Below are positions 31,956-45,250 of a stretch of DNA of 64,000 nucleotides, one piece after another (the stretch's first letter is position 1; the number at the start of each line of letters is the position of its first letter). The notes under the pieces were generated by a model, which was not told the origin of the DNA, made no database searches, and saw nothing but the letters and a program-made list of their open reading frames with translations. The DNA comes from Rhizophagus irregularis. Its lineage: Eukaryota > Glomeromycota > Glomeromycetes > Glomerales > Glomeraceae. The translations under genes were made by a program, and so were the position numbers. The stretch is taken from assembly GCF_026210795.1 (NCBI RefSeq), contig NC_089455.1:1798001-1862000 (forward strand), in the 5' to 3' direction.

Positions 31956-34900
31956 AAAAACAATATATATATATATATAATGATGAAATAACATAATAGA
32001 GTCCTTAGTATAAGAATCCTGGGACTTTTTTTTTTTTTTATTATATATACATATATAATATATATATATAGTATAAATATTACTTTGAAAGTAACATACA
32101 TACAAACAACGAACATTTTTTTTTTTACATATTTATAAATATTATTGGGTTTCTTTTATTTTTTTTTTTCCTTTCTTTTTTTCATTTTCTTTTATCTTAT
32201 ATTTCTTTTTAAAAAGGAGGGAAAGGTGTAAATAAATATTGATTATTGTATTTTTAGGGTTCTTGGGTTTTAAAAAAACTATTATATATAAAATTTAAGC
32301 GCGGGTTGCTAAATTTACCTTTATAGTAAAAAAAAACAAAACAAAAAAAAAAAAACATTTTTGTATAAAAATCTTTAATATAATAATACTTTTGCGCCTT
32401 TCCCTCCTTTTTATTTTATATTTACTTTTTTTTCCCACCATTTTACCGCATTATAAATTTTTTTTTCATAAAAAAAATCATAAATCTTCAACTCTTGTAA
32501 TATATCAATTTTTCCTTTTTTTTTTTTGGTTATCTTTTCCTTGTTTCAATCAATCTCTTGTACATCAGTTTCTTTTTCTTAAAAAAATAAATAAAAAATA
32601 CAAAAAAAAAACAAAAAAAAAAATACTTTTGGTATAAAAAAAAAATAAGGGGTGCTTTTTTTTTTAATGTCTTTTACAGTTTTTACTTTTTTTGATTTGT
32701 TTAAAAAAAAACGAATGATACAATGAAAGAAATCGTAAGTTTTTGAGTTATAAAGATTATTATGATTATTATATCGCATATATTATATATTTGTATATAA
32801 TAAAATCACGTTTTTTTTAAAAAAAAAAGTTTTTCCATAATCATCAAACAAAAAAAAACTTCAAAAAATTTTCAACATCAGGAGATAGATTTTTCTTAAC
32901 GAGAAAAAAAAAAGGATGAGTTACTGCGGCACATGATCTAAATTTTTTTTTATCAAATCAAGTGTGGCTGGTTTACAAGTTAAATTTTACGGAAAACGGT
33001 CATTATTTTTTTTTTTATTAACAAACTTTTTTTATATGTAAATTTTTAAAAGACATACATGCATTAATGATGAAAGAATAATAAACATTTTGACATTTTG
33101 AACATTGTGAACTATTATAATTTATTATTTAAAAAAAAACTTTAAACATTGTAAAACATCATAACAAAGATAAAACAGATATATAATAAAAAAAAAATCA
33201 ACATATATAATATATATATATATCAGTATATATTATATATTTAATGAATGAAGCTTTATAAATTCACAATTGATATACATTATTATCATATATATATAAT
33301 AAAACAAACAAATAATCTTTTTGGAATTACTTTTTCATCGAAAAAATAATATATTTTTAATTGAAACTTATTATAATCAAAAAAACCCATGTAAAAATGT
33401 AAAAAAATCGCACACGTATAAACATGGTTTTTGATCTTAATTAGATCTAACTAAATCTATATATATTAATCAATTAATATCATGTAATGTTTCTCTGAAA
33501 ATTATTTTGAAAGTCATAAGACGTAATCACATTGACCATATTGACGTTAACCGGCAGGGTTTGTTTATTCACAAACCCTGTAAATCCCCTTTTTTAAATG
33601 TATTACTAACCGCATGAGATAATTTTCTCGAATTAATAGAAATTTTCTAATTATAGAATAGGTGCATAATGATGAACGCATAGAAAGTTATACGATGAGA
33701 TCTAGAAACGATATACAGTTAATATACCCTATTCGGGCGTTCATCGGTTAATCAGAAAATTCTCCTATTTAGGTAAAAACCCTTGTTAACAAGGGATTGT
33801 TGTTTTTTTTTGTGTAATCATTGGGCTGGCTAATTAAAGCCAAGCATTTTAATTAATCACAAAAAAAAAAAAGAGGGGGGGCACCAGAAAAAATAATATG
33901 TCATCTGCCACACTTTTAATTATTTTTGTGAAACGGAAATATTTTTTAGAAAAAAAAAAATTAGTAAAATGTTGTGGCTTTTTTTTTCTTCTATTTTTAA
34001 AAAGAAAATGATTATATGATTGTTGTTTAAACCCCATGCTTTGATAATATTGGGGTTACGCAACACAAAAAATGTGTATCACTACCTATTATTATATTTT
34101 GGTTATTATATTCGATTTATTTATACGATACAATAAATAAATATATATATATATAATAATAATAATAAAGTAAATAATTATATTACAAATATATATATAT
34201 TTTTTTATTTCATTTCGAGAAAGAAAAAAAAAAAAAAAAAAAAATTTTTAATGAACACTTTAATTTAATAAAGTGATACATCGAAAAAATAAATATTTCG
34301 GATATTAAGAGTTTTATATAATCTCTTTTTTAAACACGTTTCTTCTCTAAATTTGTAAATAACCGGTCATCAAATATCGAAAATCCGAATTCCGATATAA
34401 TAGAGAAAATATATATAAAATAAATTAAAACAATAAAAATATAAAAAGTAAATTAAAAAAACAATATAAAGAAATATTAAAGTAAATTAAAAATTATATA
34501 TTTTTTTTTTGATAAATTTGATAACAACATTCAACTCAATTACTTTATATTCTATACAATCAATTACTTTATTCATTCAATTGCTCTATTACAATCAGTT
34601 ACTTATCAGTTACTCTATTCATTCAATTTACTCTATTCAATCAATTTATTTTTTATTCTATTTATCAATTTACTCTATTCAATTATTCTATTTCATCGAT
34701 TTACTCTATTTCAATCTATTAAATCAATTTTACTCTATTCTATATTCAAAGTAGAAGTATAAAAAAAAATGATGGTAATAACGACGTATAGTAATTATAA
34801 CATTTAGATCATAAAAACCCTTGCCAAGTTTTTAAAAGTTTAGGTTAATTTATAATTCTGGCTAAATTATATAGTGTTGACCTGCGGATATCATACATGA

Positions 34901-35613
34901 TGTTGTACTTCTCTCATTAGCATTCGAGGTGAGTTCTTTTCCGGGTATTATAAATTAAGAAAATAGTCTCATTGGTCTCTTAATAACTTTCATTGTTTAC
35001 CTTACTCAACGACGACAATGCAAAAAAAAAAACGATTAGAAAAGATTTCATACTCAATTTTATTATATTTTATCGAAATGTATTAAATAAATGTATTGCA
35101 TTAGTACTGAGAAATCGATAGTACTAGTACGGTAGTACCCAGTACCTTCCAATACACCGATACATGGAATATGACCAGAATTATGCTTAGTACATGCGAT
35201 ATTGTCGATTTTAAAAAAGTTTTTATTACCTTTATTATATGATACTAACTTCATTTTTTGTTTCTCGGAAAACTAAGTATTGTAGCGCAGTATTATTTTA
35301 TTTACGATAAAAAATATATATATATTCTCCCGTTGTCAACATTATCAACTTTAAAAAATAAATATATATTCATAATTTTAAACAAAACGAAATATTCTCT
35401 CCCGTTGTCAACATTGTCAACATTATCAACTTCTTTAAAAAATAAATATATACGTAATTTTAAACAAAATGAAATATTCTCTCCCGTTATCAACATTATC
35501 AACTTCAGTTCTTTAATTCTTCTTCTCTCTTCTTCTCTTATTACGATATGGAATGGATGAAGTTACTAATTTTACAAAATATATTTATATTTTTAAATAA
35601 GATTTAACTTTTT
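31956..35613. other. Gene-free interval downstream of the HMG gene
   Basis: A/T homopolymer-rich. Small perfect palindromes occur at 33555-33580 (CAGGGTTTGT, 6-nt loop, complement) and 33780-33795 (CCCTTGTTAACAAGGG). About 34530-34740 is a degenerate (TTACTCTATTCAATCAA)-like repeat. About 35105-35150 is rich in GTAC words (TACTAGTAC, TAGTACCCAGTACC). No gene is supported; ORFs here are homopolymer artefacts. Confidence 0.5.
35328..35510 (+). repeat. Tandem repeat, about 70-75-bp unit, three copies
   Basis: Each unit begins ATTCTC(TC)CCGTTGTCAAC, continues ATTATCAACTT and then AAAAAATAAATATATA. The middle copy has an extra ATTGTCAAC. It lies just beyond the 3' end of the minus-strand gene ending at 35614. 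Confidence 0.8.
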
Positions 35614-36552
35614 TTAAACAGGATTATGATTATAACGATTAACTAATATCTTACCTAAAATTTTCGAATTGTTATCATTCTCTTCTTCTTCCAAAAATCT
35701 TCGTTTTTTTCTGATTGGGAACGTTTCTTTTTTAATAACTTTGTTTGAACGTTTGATATGTTTGTTTGAATATTTGCTTGAACGATAATAATGATTATTA
35801 TTATTATTTAATAAATTGAACCATGAAGTTGATCTATAATGAATATGTAAAACTGCGATAGGTTCATAAGATTTTAAATTAGAACTTTCATTCCAAAATA
35901 ATTCATTATAATTTTTTGAACTAATTTTTAAATTTTTAACTATAGGAAATTTTTTCTTTTCAATTTCATAAAAATAAACTGAAATTGTATTAGGTCCACC
36001 AAATTGATAATGATTTGTAATTATATTTGATATTGAACTTAATTTAGTTGGAAATTTAAAAGGTTGATATTTTTTTTTAAACCAAAATCCATTAACTATT
36101 TGAAATGATTTATTATACATTTCAATACAAGTTTGATCTGTTTCTCCATTAATAGCTACATCTCCACGTATTATTTTTGTCTTGTTTACTTGTAATGATC
36201 GAAATCTTATTTGAAATTTGGTTTTTGGTTTAACTTCTACGATATGATGCATATCGCTAAAAAAAACAAAAAAAAATAATGATTATAAACATAAAATAAT
36301 AATAATCATGTATATTAAATATATTTCTCGTACCAGAAAATTTTTTGTTTACTTATATCATCAACATAATAACTTGGTTCAAATTTAATGTGCTATATAA
36401 TGAATATTAGATTATTAGATTTTACTAATTTTTTTTTTATTTATTTTTTAATAAATTGATTATTTTCTTACTTCTGTTTCGACTTTTACGATCCTTTCAG
36501 GTAACAGTACGTCGTTAACCAAAACTTCAAGAATATAACCACCAAATCTCAT
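35614..36552 (-). CDS. Conserved-looking three-exon protein, function unknown (DUF7918-like pattern)
   Basis: Exons are 36552-36472, 36392-36334 and 36256-35614. The introns of 79 and 77 nt are GT-AG (donors GTAAGA and GTACGA), and phases 0 and 2 are kept, giving 260 residues. The start MRFGGYILEVLVNDVLLPER only appears once the upstream exons are included. Residues 47 onward read CDMHHIVEVKPKTKFQIRFR. A GGPNTISVYFYEIEK strand lies in the middle, and the C-terminus is a basic Asn/Arg/Lys/Glu-rich tail (KKRRFLEEEENDNN). The order 'beta strand with LPER, short loop, KFQIRFR strand, later single beta strand' resembles DUF7918 proteins of fungi; this is a pattern match only. The basic tail suggests a nuclear protein. 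I see no breaks. Confidence 0.65.
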
Positions 36553-36795
36553 AATTATAGAAAAGTTTTTTTTTTTGCACCAAAAAAAAATAAAAAATTT
36601 TGAATCAAAAAGAATAATAAATCGAGTTGAATATAAATCAATTTTTTTTTGTCTTGCTTAGCTTTTGAAGGTGAAGGTTTAAAACCTGTTTAATATTTTT
36701 AATGTGAAATTATTTTGATTTTTTTTTTATGATGCGTTTAAGGATTCTTTAAAATTATAAGGAGAATTATTATAATAATTGTTTTTACCCTTACC

Positions 36796-36872
36796 TTAAT
36801 TCATACACTGAGTAATATCATACAACTGAGTAATATCTTACATTGAGTAATTCATACATTGAGTAATATCAT
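36796..36872 (+). repeat. Short tandem repeat (ACTGAGTAATATC-type), four copies
   Basis: CATAC(A/T)(C/A)TGAGTAATATC-like units repeat with small changes upstream of the three-exon gene. It is an ordinary microsatellite-like array. Confidence 0.6.
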
Positions 36873-37506
36873 TAAAATCAAAGTTATCATAATTATCCTA
36901 ATACTTGAAAACTGTCGTTTTGATTAATCATTATTGATTTATCTTTTGAATTTCATAGCAAACACGCAATTATGTATCCATATTTAAGCATTCATAATTT
37001 ATTTTTAGAAAACTAAATCACTTAAAATGATCTCTCCTGATAATACGTATCTTTTTGTGACTATGTACTTATTTGTATTGGAATTTTTAAAAGTTTTATA
37101 AAAATCATGATTATGCAAAGAATACTGGATAATCAGGACAATTGAAAGAAGGACAATTGAAACCAAATTGAAGGAAGAATCAATTAATACTCAAATAAAA
37201 TAATGTATAATGATAATTAATCACGAAAGGAAAAAGTTTGAAGTAGAAAAATCGCGAAATATATTTAAATATTTTTAATAATCATCATCATCACACGTTA
37301 TCTTCTAGTCGATTATTCGACAAAAATCTATTTTTAACCGGATGACCAAGTTATTTTGACACTGATTTTTTAGAATAAGGTACAAATAAATTATTATTGC
37401 ATAAAACATTTGATTTTTTTGCGCATTACATCTTTTAGTGATTAAATATCACATATATTAAACTTTATGCCTATGGTTTATTAAATAGTTATTGGATTCC
37501 CCATCG
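36873..37506. other. Spacer without a gene
   Basis: A+T-rich unique-looking sequence, with no supported feature. Confidence 0.45.
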
Positions 37507-37746
37507 TTATAGTTCGATATTGTGGTGACCAATAGGACCTATGGGACCAATAGGAATTAATGCTACTATTCTACTAATACTGATTTCAATATTGGATGTC
37601 TCATAAAAAATATCAGCAGTTCCATAAAGTGTATCATACATGATCTTTTCATCAAGAAGATTCATCCAAAGGTCTTCCTTTTCTTTATCAATAGTACATT
37701 GGTAAACAACATTTCCTTCTTGTATCATTTGTGAGCATTCTTCCAT
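37507..37746 (-). CDS. Small hypothetical protein, 79 residues
   Basis: From the ATG at 37746: MEECSQMIQEGNVVYQCTID, continuing Glu/Asp/Lys-rich and ending PIGPIGPIGHHNIEL. Amino-acid use is less AT-biased than in chance ORFs of this window. Upstream in another frame (about 37840-37690) is a second short open stretch (MHINHIVVQSIKNMQDFTEP), so an unrecognised intron or frame change may link the two. I do not recognise a family. It lies 437 bp beyond the stop of the HECT ligase gene, on the same strand. Confidence 0.35.
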   Translation of the reverse strand: MEECSQMIQEGNVVYQCTIDKEKEDLWMNLLDEKIMYDTLYGTADIFYETSNIEISISRIVALIPIGPIGPIGHHNIEL

Positions 37747-38182
37747 CGTGAAACTTATCGGCAACGATAAATGGTTCAGTAAAATCCTGCATATTCTTAA
37801 TCGACTGAACAACAATATGATTTATATGCATAATAACAGAGTTATTGGAATATCATCCGAACTGTGAATATCAATAAGCTTAATTAAAAAATCGTTTAAA
37901 CAATCTTTGATATATCATAAAAATTACTTGTCCAATTCTCTAATAGTTGTATATACTTTGGCAAAACTTCGTATTAAGTAAATACCAGTGATAATATACT
38001 AGTTATTTAAATAAGCTTAGCAAATATGCAAACCAAATTTTAATATATACGTTAATTAAGGTCACATATCATATCACATGATTTAAATTCTATCATGTGT
38101 CACGTGACAATAAATTGTTTTTTTTTTTCTTAATTTAAAATTACATTCTTCCACCTCTTTAATTAATAATTAAAAAAATATA

Positions 38183-41100
38183 TTAAGATAAGTCAAACCC
38201 AACATCTGCATTGATAGCGTATAATAATTTCCTAAAACATAAAAATATATTTATAAACAATTTAGTAACCAATCATTAATAAATAATAAAACTCATTTAA
38301 AAATAACATACTCTCTCAAAGTATCTTCATCGGGATAAGCTGGCAATTTTAATAAATTAACACAAGTACTAGAAGAAGGCAATCGCGTTCCGGATCCAGC
38401 ATTACGTATACTAAACTTTGGATTAAGTTCCTTAAACCCAAGTATAGGAGGTCGAGAACAGGATGTAACAAATTTTATTAATTTTTGCTTTTGTTCTTCA
38501 GAAAACTCAGATACAACTTTCCAGAAATTAATAATAACTAGATCATCCTCCTTATAATCAGAATATACTGTATTTTGTTTTAAATCTTCAATATTTATTG
38601 GAATATATGCACCCCCAACTAATATTTGAAGTTCTTCCTATTAAAAGGATATGAAAGATTAAAAAAAGAATATTCAACGTATATAAATAAGTATAATCTA
38701 CTTTTAATACCTGATTAAACATTCTTAACCACTTCTCGTCAATCAAATCCGATAACCCTCGAAAGAATGCCTTACATTGACGATCTATTTGTCTGTTTAG
38801 TCGATAATGTGCCATCATATATATATAGCGTATACGATTATCATTATTAACCGGTATGTCACTTCCCCCAGGGATTAATTCAATAGTTTGAGATTCACCA
38901 AACTCTGAAATGATAAATTAAGTTGAAAAAAAGATTCGATATCAGCAATTAATCAGATTTAGGGAAACTCATTACCATTGTCAACAACGGTGAAATTAAG
39001 TGATAAATCCGATTCAACATCGCCTTTATAGTTTTTCAAGTATATTAAGCCATGGTATAATTCTGGATCAAGTGTAGGCAAATCATCCACTAAAATTCAT
39101 ATTCCAAAAATTATAACCGAAATAAAAATTTTTTTAGATCATCTATAAAATTCATCACAATTTACGAGACCATTTTAGATGAAAGATTAAAAGATACAAT
39201 TTCATGAAACTTACAATATGATGATCTTCCTAGCCATTTGCTTAAAAAGAACCCGGCAAATGCTGCATCAACTAAAATTCCTTCATATAAAGCTTTGCCT
39301 AATATACGACCTATGAACTCATAATATTCGAGTTGGGTTTCTAAACAATTTAAGAAAAAAATAAATATAAAATAATTACATAATATTATTACAATAGTGA
39401 TATTTTAAATACCTTGTTTTGCGTAGCTATGCGGATTAGGGTATAAAAGTTGTTCCTTCGTGCTGAGGAACAACCCATAATTCGTATCAAATGCAACACG
39501 TGTTAACCTAAAAGATTAAAAATAAAACACATAAAATTAAATATATGGAAGAGAAGGTTTAATATTAAGTAAGACTATTAATAATCTCACGTACGATGTC
39601 AAAAATTCTTTAAATAAACCGCCCCCATCAATACCGGCTTCTGGCATTCCAAATTCATCAATGAATTGAATAGCAACCGGACTTTTCAGTCCGGCGCCTA
39701 ATGCATTAAGATGGGTGAAACCATCCTCAAACACGGAATTTCGTCTAATTGTAACACGTGTACGTGGATGCGGAAAGACATCGAAATGGCTAAAATAATA
39801 AAAAAAAATAAAATGTTAAAATCGTCATCATAATGAATGAGATTGATATATTAGATATAAATACCGGTCTCGTTTTTTATCATTATATACATATTCTCTA
39901 AAGATTTTAATCCGAACTTCGAAAGGTATTACGAAGGGAATATTATCCAAAATTCCAAGTCTCGGGCTGAAATTCACTAATTGTTTCTTATTTAAATGAA
40001 TTTTATCATTATCTCGTTCAAGCTCTTGTTCCTCACGAACTACAGCCTCCACAAAAACATTCATATCAATTTCTGAAGTCATTAACCAATGATCTGATGG
40101 TGTGAATTGACGACGAGAACTAGAATATAAATTATAATGATAATAATTGTAAACATATTAGAATTTTTTTCTAAAAAACAAAAAACAAAAGTAGTTATAT
40201 TAAACAACAATAATCACTCTCTCGCATGAATTTGCCGTAATAACTTAGTAACAATCTCTCTTAAATTATTAAGCAAGCTTCCTTCAATCGTACTATCCAA
40301 CTTTAACAAAGTACTATTGCTCCAATATAACGAGAATCCCACATGCTATAATATAAAAAACAATAAATTATCAATATAACAACTTTGATAAAGAAATAAT
40401 TAAAATTTATTATTAATACCTTCATACAAATAGACATATTAATAATTTCTGATAATTTTAACGGATTTTTACTCTCATCAAAGAATTCGTCATCTCCCAT
40501 AGTAAACAAAACTCTACTAAATAACTCACAAAGCAAAGTAAATAGACCCCATTGCTCGGAAAAGGCAGTATCTAGATATACAAAAAACTAAATAAATTCA
40601 AATTTATATCTTAAAATAGAGACAATATTAGTAAATAATACCTGTCATTATGCCATTTGGAATTGATTGACTATTTAATAATAATCGTGCCAATTCTGTT
40701 ACTTTAAATGTATCCCACATTAAAGTAATCGCTGAACGGTTATCAGATGCAGAATAAATTCCAAAAATCATACTGTTTAATAGTTCTATTTTTTTTGTCG
40801 GCCAGCGAATCATTAAAGTTACAAAAAAATTCGAAATCTTTATAAGAGCTGAAGAATTTGCAGTTTTCATAAGCGCAAAAAATGAAGCCAAATGTTGCTT
40901 ATCAAATAAAACAGAAATCCCCTCCAAAATTTGTGGATCAATTTTTGGCATGTTAGCTAATTCTGGACGACTAGACATAATTATGTCTTCATCGTCCTCA
41001 TCATCCTCGTCGGCATCATTATTAGACACTAGAATTAAAAAAAAAAAAATTATTACGCTAATATAAAACTTTGTAATAAAGTTTATAATTCACTAAATAC

Positions 41101-42688
41101 CGTCGGATTTGTCAACTAATAGATGAGTTGGAATTTGTAATGCTAAATTTTGGAGTACTTCCATATAAGCCAGCTGTCGAATTTTGATGGAATAATTTAG
41201 TTTGTTACCAAATTCAATATAAACTAGGATAAAGGAAGACAACACCAAATCCTTTTAGACTATAAAAACTCTTAAAAATTAGCATACCTTATTGATCATA
41301 GAAAAATTTTTGTATGCAAATGCCAGCAAATTTCCTAACAGTACAATTCTTTGCTCCATATCTGATATGATTCCGACTATTTCTGATAATTTTAAAATAA
41401 TTTCATTCAATGGTAACCGGGAAGAAAATTTGTTTAGGGTTTCATTACTCATCCGATTTGATAATAACGGAATTGTAAAAATATGCGTGGTAAAATTATA
41501 TAAAGATAATTTATAGGCTTTATGTTCAGAAGGTAGGATTTGAAAAGGACGTAAAGAGAGTGTTACTGATAGTAATATCACATGATTATTTTTATCTTCT
41601 ACTTGCTAATTAAAATCAAAGAAAAAACTAATAAATGTATAATACATTATTGAAAAAAATATAAGAGTTAAAGCCAGAAATTTACCAAATTAATCAAACA
41701 ATTTCTTAATTCTATATATAGGCCATTTTCAACTAGAGATTCTATAATTCCTTGATAAATTTCCCTGTAAATCAAAATAATGTCAGAAAAATTTAGGAGA
41801 AAACATCCATTGCTAATTTTCTATTTGTTATGTGATTTAAGAGATACAAACATTCTATTAGTATCCTGGATTTTTTGATATTTTGAAACATCCATGGGTA
41901 GGAGCACCGTTTTTAAATAATTAATATTATGGATATATTGATCTGGTTTTCTACATGATAAAAATTCGGCATAAAGAATTTAGATTTCGCGCAAAAAAAA
42001 AAAAAGATTGTCTCATATTTAGTGTTACATTATATTAATTCCGATATTTTTGAGAAATATAATTAAGGTTCGTTTTAATTGTAAAGTCCACATAACTCGT
42101 AAATCATCGTAATAAAATGGGATAAACATTGTTTCTGAATCTATCAAGATAAAATAAACATACAACAATTAATTAATTGGTAAAAACAAAATTCATTAAT
42201 ATAAAAAATTAACCTTGTATTTGTTTCCATAAGATTTGATATAAATACAATTTTCTTTGACTATCATGCTGTGGACGATAGAAAAAGAGGAAACTACGCG
42301 CAATATTGATCAAATTAATAGCAACATCACGTTCAGATTGTGCATTATTCAACATGAATTTAGCTTGTTGGTCCCAGGAATCGCGCTCATTATCGCGTAA
42401 TTTTCCAGCAATAGTTCTTCCGCGATAAAAAGCCTACAATTAGAGAAAGAAAGAATTAACGATAAAATATTAATTCAAACTCTTAAACCTTTATTTATAA
42501 TCATATTAAATATATATTTTTCAAACCTGAATTATAATAGCAGACTTTTCTTTCAAACGTTCATTTTCTCTAGCTTTGCGTCGATCTTGATTCTTTTTCA
42601 AGAGTTCTTCCTTAGTTTCTTGTTGTCTTTTTCCTCCAAGGTTGATAGCTCGACGTGTCTTGTAGTTACCTTCGAATGTACTATACAT
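38183..42688 (-). CDS. HUL5: HECT E3 ubiquitin ligase, UBE3C/Hul5 orthologue
   Basis: Adds ubiquitin, with chain-extending activity at proteasomes in known family members. I find 18 exons: 42688-42527, 42433-42214, 42140-about 42028, 41950-41848, 41764-41686, 41605-41288, 41173-41101, 41028-40642, 40571-40420, 40345-40218, 40119-39865, 39789-39595, 39507-39413, 39340-39215, 39089-38976, 38904-38711, 38637-38312 and 38231-38183. Introns are GT-AG. The product is about 1,040 residues, close to human UBE3C (1,083). The N-terminus [20 protein letters not shown] and an IQ motif ([18 protein letters not shown]) are the UBE3C signature. HECT landmarks are [33 protein letters not shown]-like (here [13 protein letters not shown]), [30 protein letters not shown] and the catalytic Cys in [12 protein letters not shown] (codon 38362-38364). 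It ends NADVGFDLS. Exon 4 to 5 does not keep phase with the obvious sites, so that junction needs transcript data. Otherwise it is intact. Confidence 0.92.
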
Positions 42689-43717
42689 TAGGACAATATG
42701 CCGATTTTTTTACGAGTTGTAATTGAAAAAAGTTTTGAGGTAATCCCTGGGCAACCTAATTAAAAAAAAAGAAGTATGATTCATTTGAATTTTTATGTTA
42801 ATATGTAATAGATGTAGATCGCAACATCTATAGAACTTGTAATTGTTAAATCACTGGAACAATCAAGAGTTTGTCCGGCTAATAGAATTAATCGCATGGC
42901 AAACTCCGTATCACATAATTTTTACTATGTATCACATAATCTGCATAAAATTCACTTGTCAGTTGTTTTATAAGCCTTCTATAAAGTTCCTTTACTTTTA
43001 TTTGATTTTCTTATACCATCCATCTTTTATCCTTTGTTTGAATCTGTAAGTACGAGAATTTTTTTCATTTATGTCATCTTTCGAAGCTTAATATTACTAA
43101 AAAAGGTTAGGAACTTTTCGATACATATATTATATTCAAAGTAAAAATCCGTCCATCCGTTCGTTTTTTATACCAAGTAAGTTTTTTTTTCTTACCAATA
43201 AATATTGAAGTAATGCTTAAATCTTGATTTTTTTTTTGATCCTTGATTTACTTTTTTTTTTTAAAAAAAAACAGAAATTAACAAATTATTAAAGTTAAAA
43301 AGAATCAAATAATATTAAATTTAGTTATTGGTGAGTTATTTTTAATATTAATAATTTTATTTTAAAACTAACCTACAATATAAAAATATTCCTAAATTGT
43401 AACGATTTCAGATTTAAACGTAATTAATAAATAAAATAAATTATCTTTTAAAATTTTGAATATTTTTTTTTTTAAAAAAATTTTTTAAAAGAAAATTTAA
43501 AAAATTGTAATCACTGGGTGGTCTTATATGTGTACTTATATATTTTATGTGCTTCAATATTGCAGCAAACTGTAATATTGATGCATTATTTGATCAACTT
43601 TAGATAATTTATTGAGATTTGTGTTACTATAATAAACTATAAAAAAATATGTATATATTCTATATTATTATAAAATATTCAAGAAAATTTTTTTGTTAAT
43701 TTATTTTGTTAATAGAA
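42689..43717. promoter_or_regulatory. Divergent promoter region between UBE3C-like and F-box genes
   Basis: About 1 kb separates two start codons on opposite strands. It is A+T-rich with T-tracts near 43180-43270 and 43460-43490. No TATA or factor site can be named with confidence. The 68-codon ORF at 42843 looks like chance. Confidence 0.4.
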
Positions 43718-45250
43718 ATGGGATCAAGACTTCCAGCAGATTGTCTACGCGTAATATTCGAATTTCTACAAGATCATACCAAATCATTACATTCTTTCCT
43801 ACTTGTAAACCGACTTTGGTGCGAAACTACGGTTCCTATTCTTTGGAGAAATACGAAAAATTGGTTATTATCTGATAAATCAACTCAAACACTTTTTACA
43901 ACATTATTATCTTGCCTTCCGGAAGATTCGAAAAAACTCTTATCTGATAACGGGATTATAATTCCTCCTCCAACTGCGCAACCTCTATTATTTGAATATG
44001 CGGCATTTTGTCGTCGTTTATCTTATAATGATATAAATTATGTTATTGATGGGGCAATTGGAGATCGACGATTAAGCAATTCAAGAAAATTATATAGCAA
44101 ACATCTTATCAAACAAGAAATGTTTCGAATGTTTTTAACTCGATGTTCGACGATCGAATTTCTTGATATTTCGGATCGAAAAAATACCGATGTACCTTTA
44201 CCATATTTTACAGGAGCCGAAACAAGTTTTTTGCATTTATGTGAATTACGATGTAATACGGAAATTCCATCATCGATATTTTATCGTATGGCACAAATTT
44301 GTAGGAATATTGAAACTTTATTTATCGGATATTATCCCTTTGATAATGAAGGTTTAGCAACGCTAATTGAAGTTCAAGAAAAATTAAAAAATTTTGAATG
44401 TCAATCTCAAATACGTAATACAGAATATACAGAATATACAGAATATGCAGAATATACAACACTTGAAAGGCCACCAAAGCCACCATGTAAAAATATAGCA
44501 TCCGCTTTATCAACATGTTCTAATAAATTAATAAACTTAGCTTTCGGAGGAGATATAATAATTATTCCGTCATCCACAATAGCAGAAATTGCTAATTTAC
44601 AAGTATTAAGATTGGATTTTAATCGAAATTTGAATGAGGAAATTTTGGAAAGTTTAGAATTTACAGCACTTCCAAATCTTAAAATATTAAAAATGGGTGG
44701 TATATTAGCTCCTTTAATAATGTTGGGAAGATTAATAAGAAGGACAAGAAATAATCTTGAAAAAATTTCATTATATGGTTGGGCAACACCTGAAACAAAA
44801 TCAATTGGAATTTTTAATAAAGTTGTGGCTCAATATGCACCAAAATTAAAATATCTTACAACTTGGTGTTACGAAAATAATTTTACTGATATTGAATTAA
44901 TATTAAATTCTTGTGATCAATTGGAAGGTTTAACGATTAGAACTCTTGATAATCAACTTGATGGCGATATTTTGTTTGAAATGTTGGGTAATTTAAATAA
45001 TGAAAGCTTTTCTAAATTACGAATAGCAGGTGTATGGGCTTTTACTCATGAAGGATTAAAAAAATTTTTTGAAAAAAGAAAGGAAAAGAAAAAGAAAAAA
45101 TCTTTCTCTTTATATATATGTGATTGTTACGATGAGGTTGATAGTTGTATTGAAATCACAAAAAGTCACATGAAAATTATCGATAAATATAAAGCTGATG
45201 GTGTTTTGAAAAATTTTAAAATAGAATATGATTTTACTGGGGACTTTTAA
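43718..45250 (+). CDS. F-box protein with leucine-rich C-terminal part
   Basis: Predicted substrate receptor of an SCF (Skp1-cullin-F-box) ubiquitin ligase, 510 residues, single exon. The ATG at 43718 is chosen because it opens directly into the F-box (MGSRLPADCLRVIFEFLQDH ... FLLVNRLWCETTVPILWRN, residues 1-50). The upstream codons TTG-TTA-ATA-GAA in frame lack an ATG. The remainder has irregular leucine-rich stretches (EFLDISDR, LRCNTEIPSS, NLQVLRLDFNRNLNEEILES, LPNLKILKMGG) typical of the large F-box family of these fungi. A short TEYTEYTEYAEYT stretch (about residue 235-250) comes from an ACAGAATAT-type repeat. A Lys/Glu-rich helix (KRKEKKKKKS) lies near the C-terminus. Neighbouring on a HECT ligase gene, divergently, is probably coincidence. 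Confidence 0.88.
   Translation: MGSRLPADCLRVIFEFLQDHTKSLHSFLLVNRLWCETTVPILWRNTKNWLLSDKSTQTLFTTLLSCLPEDSKKLLSDNGIIIPPPTAQPLLFEYAAFCRRLSYNDINYVIDGAIGDRRLSNSRKLYSKHLIKQEMFRMFLTRCSTIEFLDISDRKNTDVPLPYFTGAETSFLHLCELRCNTEIPSSIFYRMAQICRNIETLFIGYYPFDNEGLATLIEVQEKLKNFECQSQIRNTEYTEYTEYAEYTTLERPPKPPCKNIASALSTCSNKLINLAFGGDIIIIPSSTIAEIANLQVLRLDFNRNLNEEILESLEFTALPNLKILKMGGILAPLIMLGRLIRRTRNNLEKISLYGWATPETKSIGIFNKVVAQYAPKLKYLTTWCYENNFTDIELILNSCDQLEGLTIRTLDNQLDGDILFEMLGNLNNESFSKLRIAGVWAFTHEGLKKFFEKRKEKKKKKSFSLYICDCYDEVDSCIEITKSHMKIIDKYKADGVLKNFKIEYDFTGDF

Noticed and set aside
33555-33580. Intrinsic terminator-like hairpin
   Set aside because: Rho-independent termination is bacterial; here it is only a small palindrome in spacer DNA.
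42843-43049. 68-codon ORF in the divergent promoter region
   Set aside because: Aromatic- and Ile-rich translation of AT-rich DNA, no conserved pattern, no evidence of a gene.
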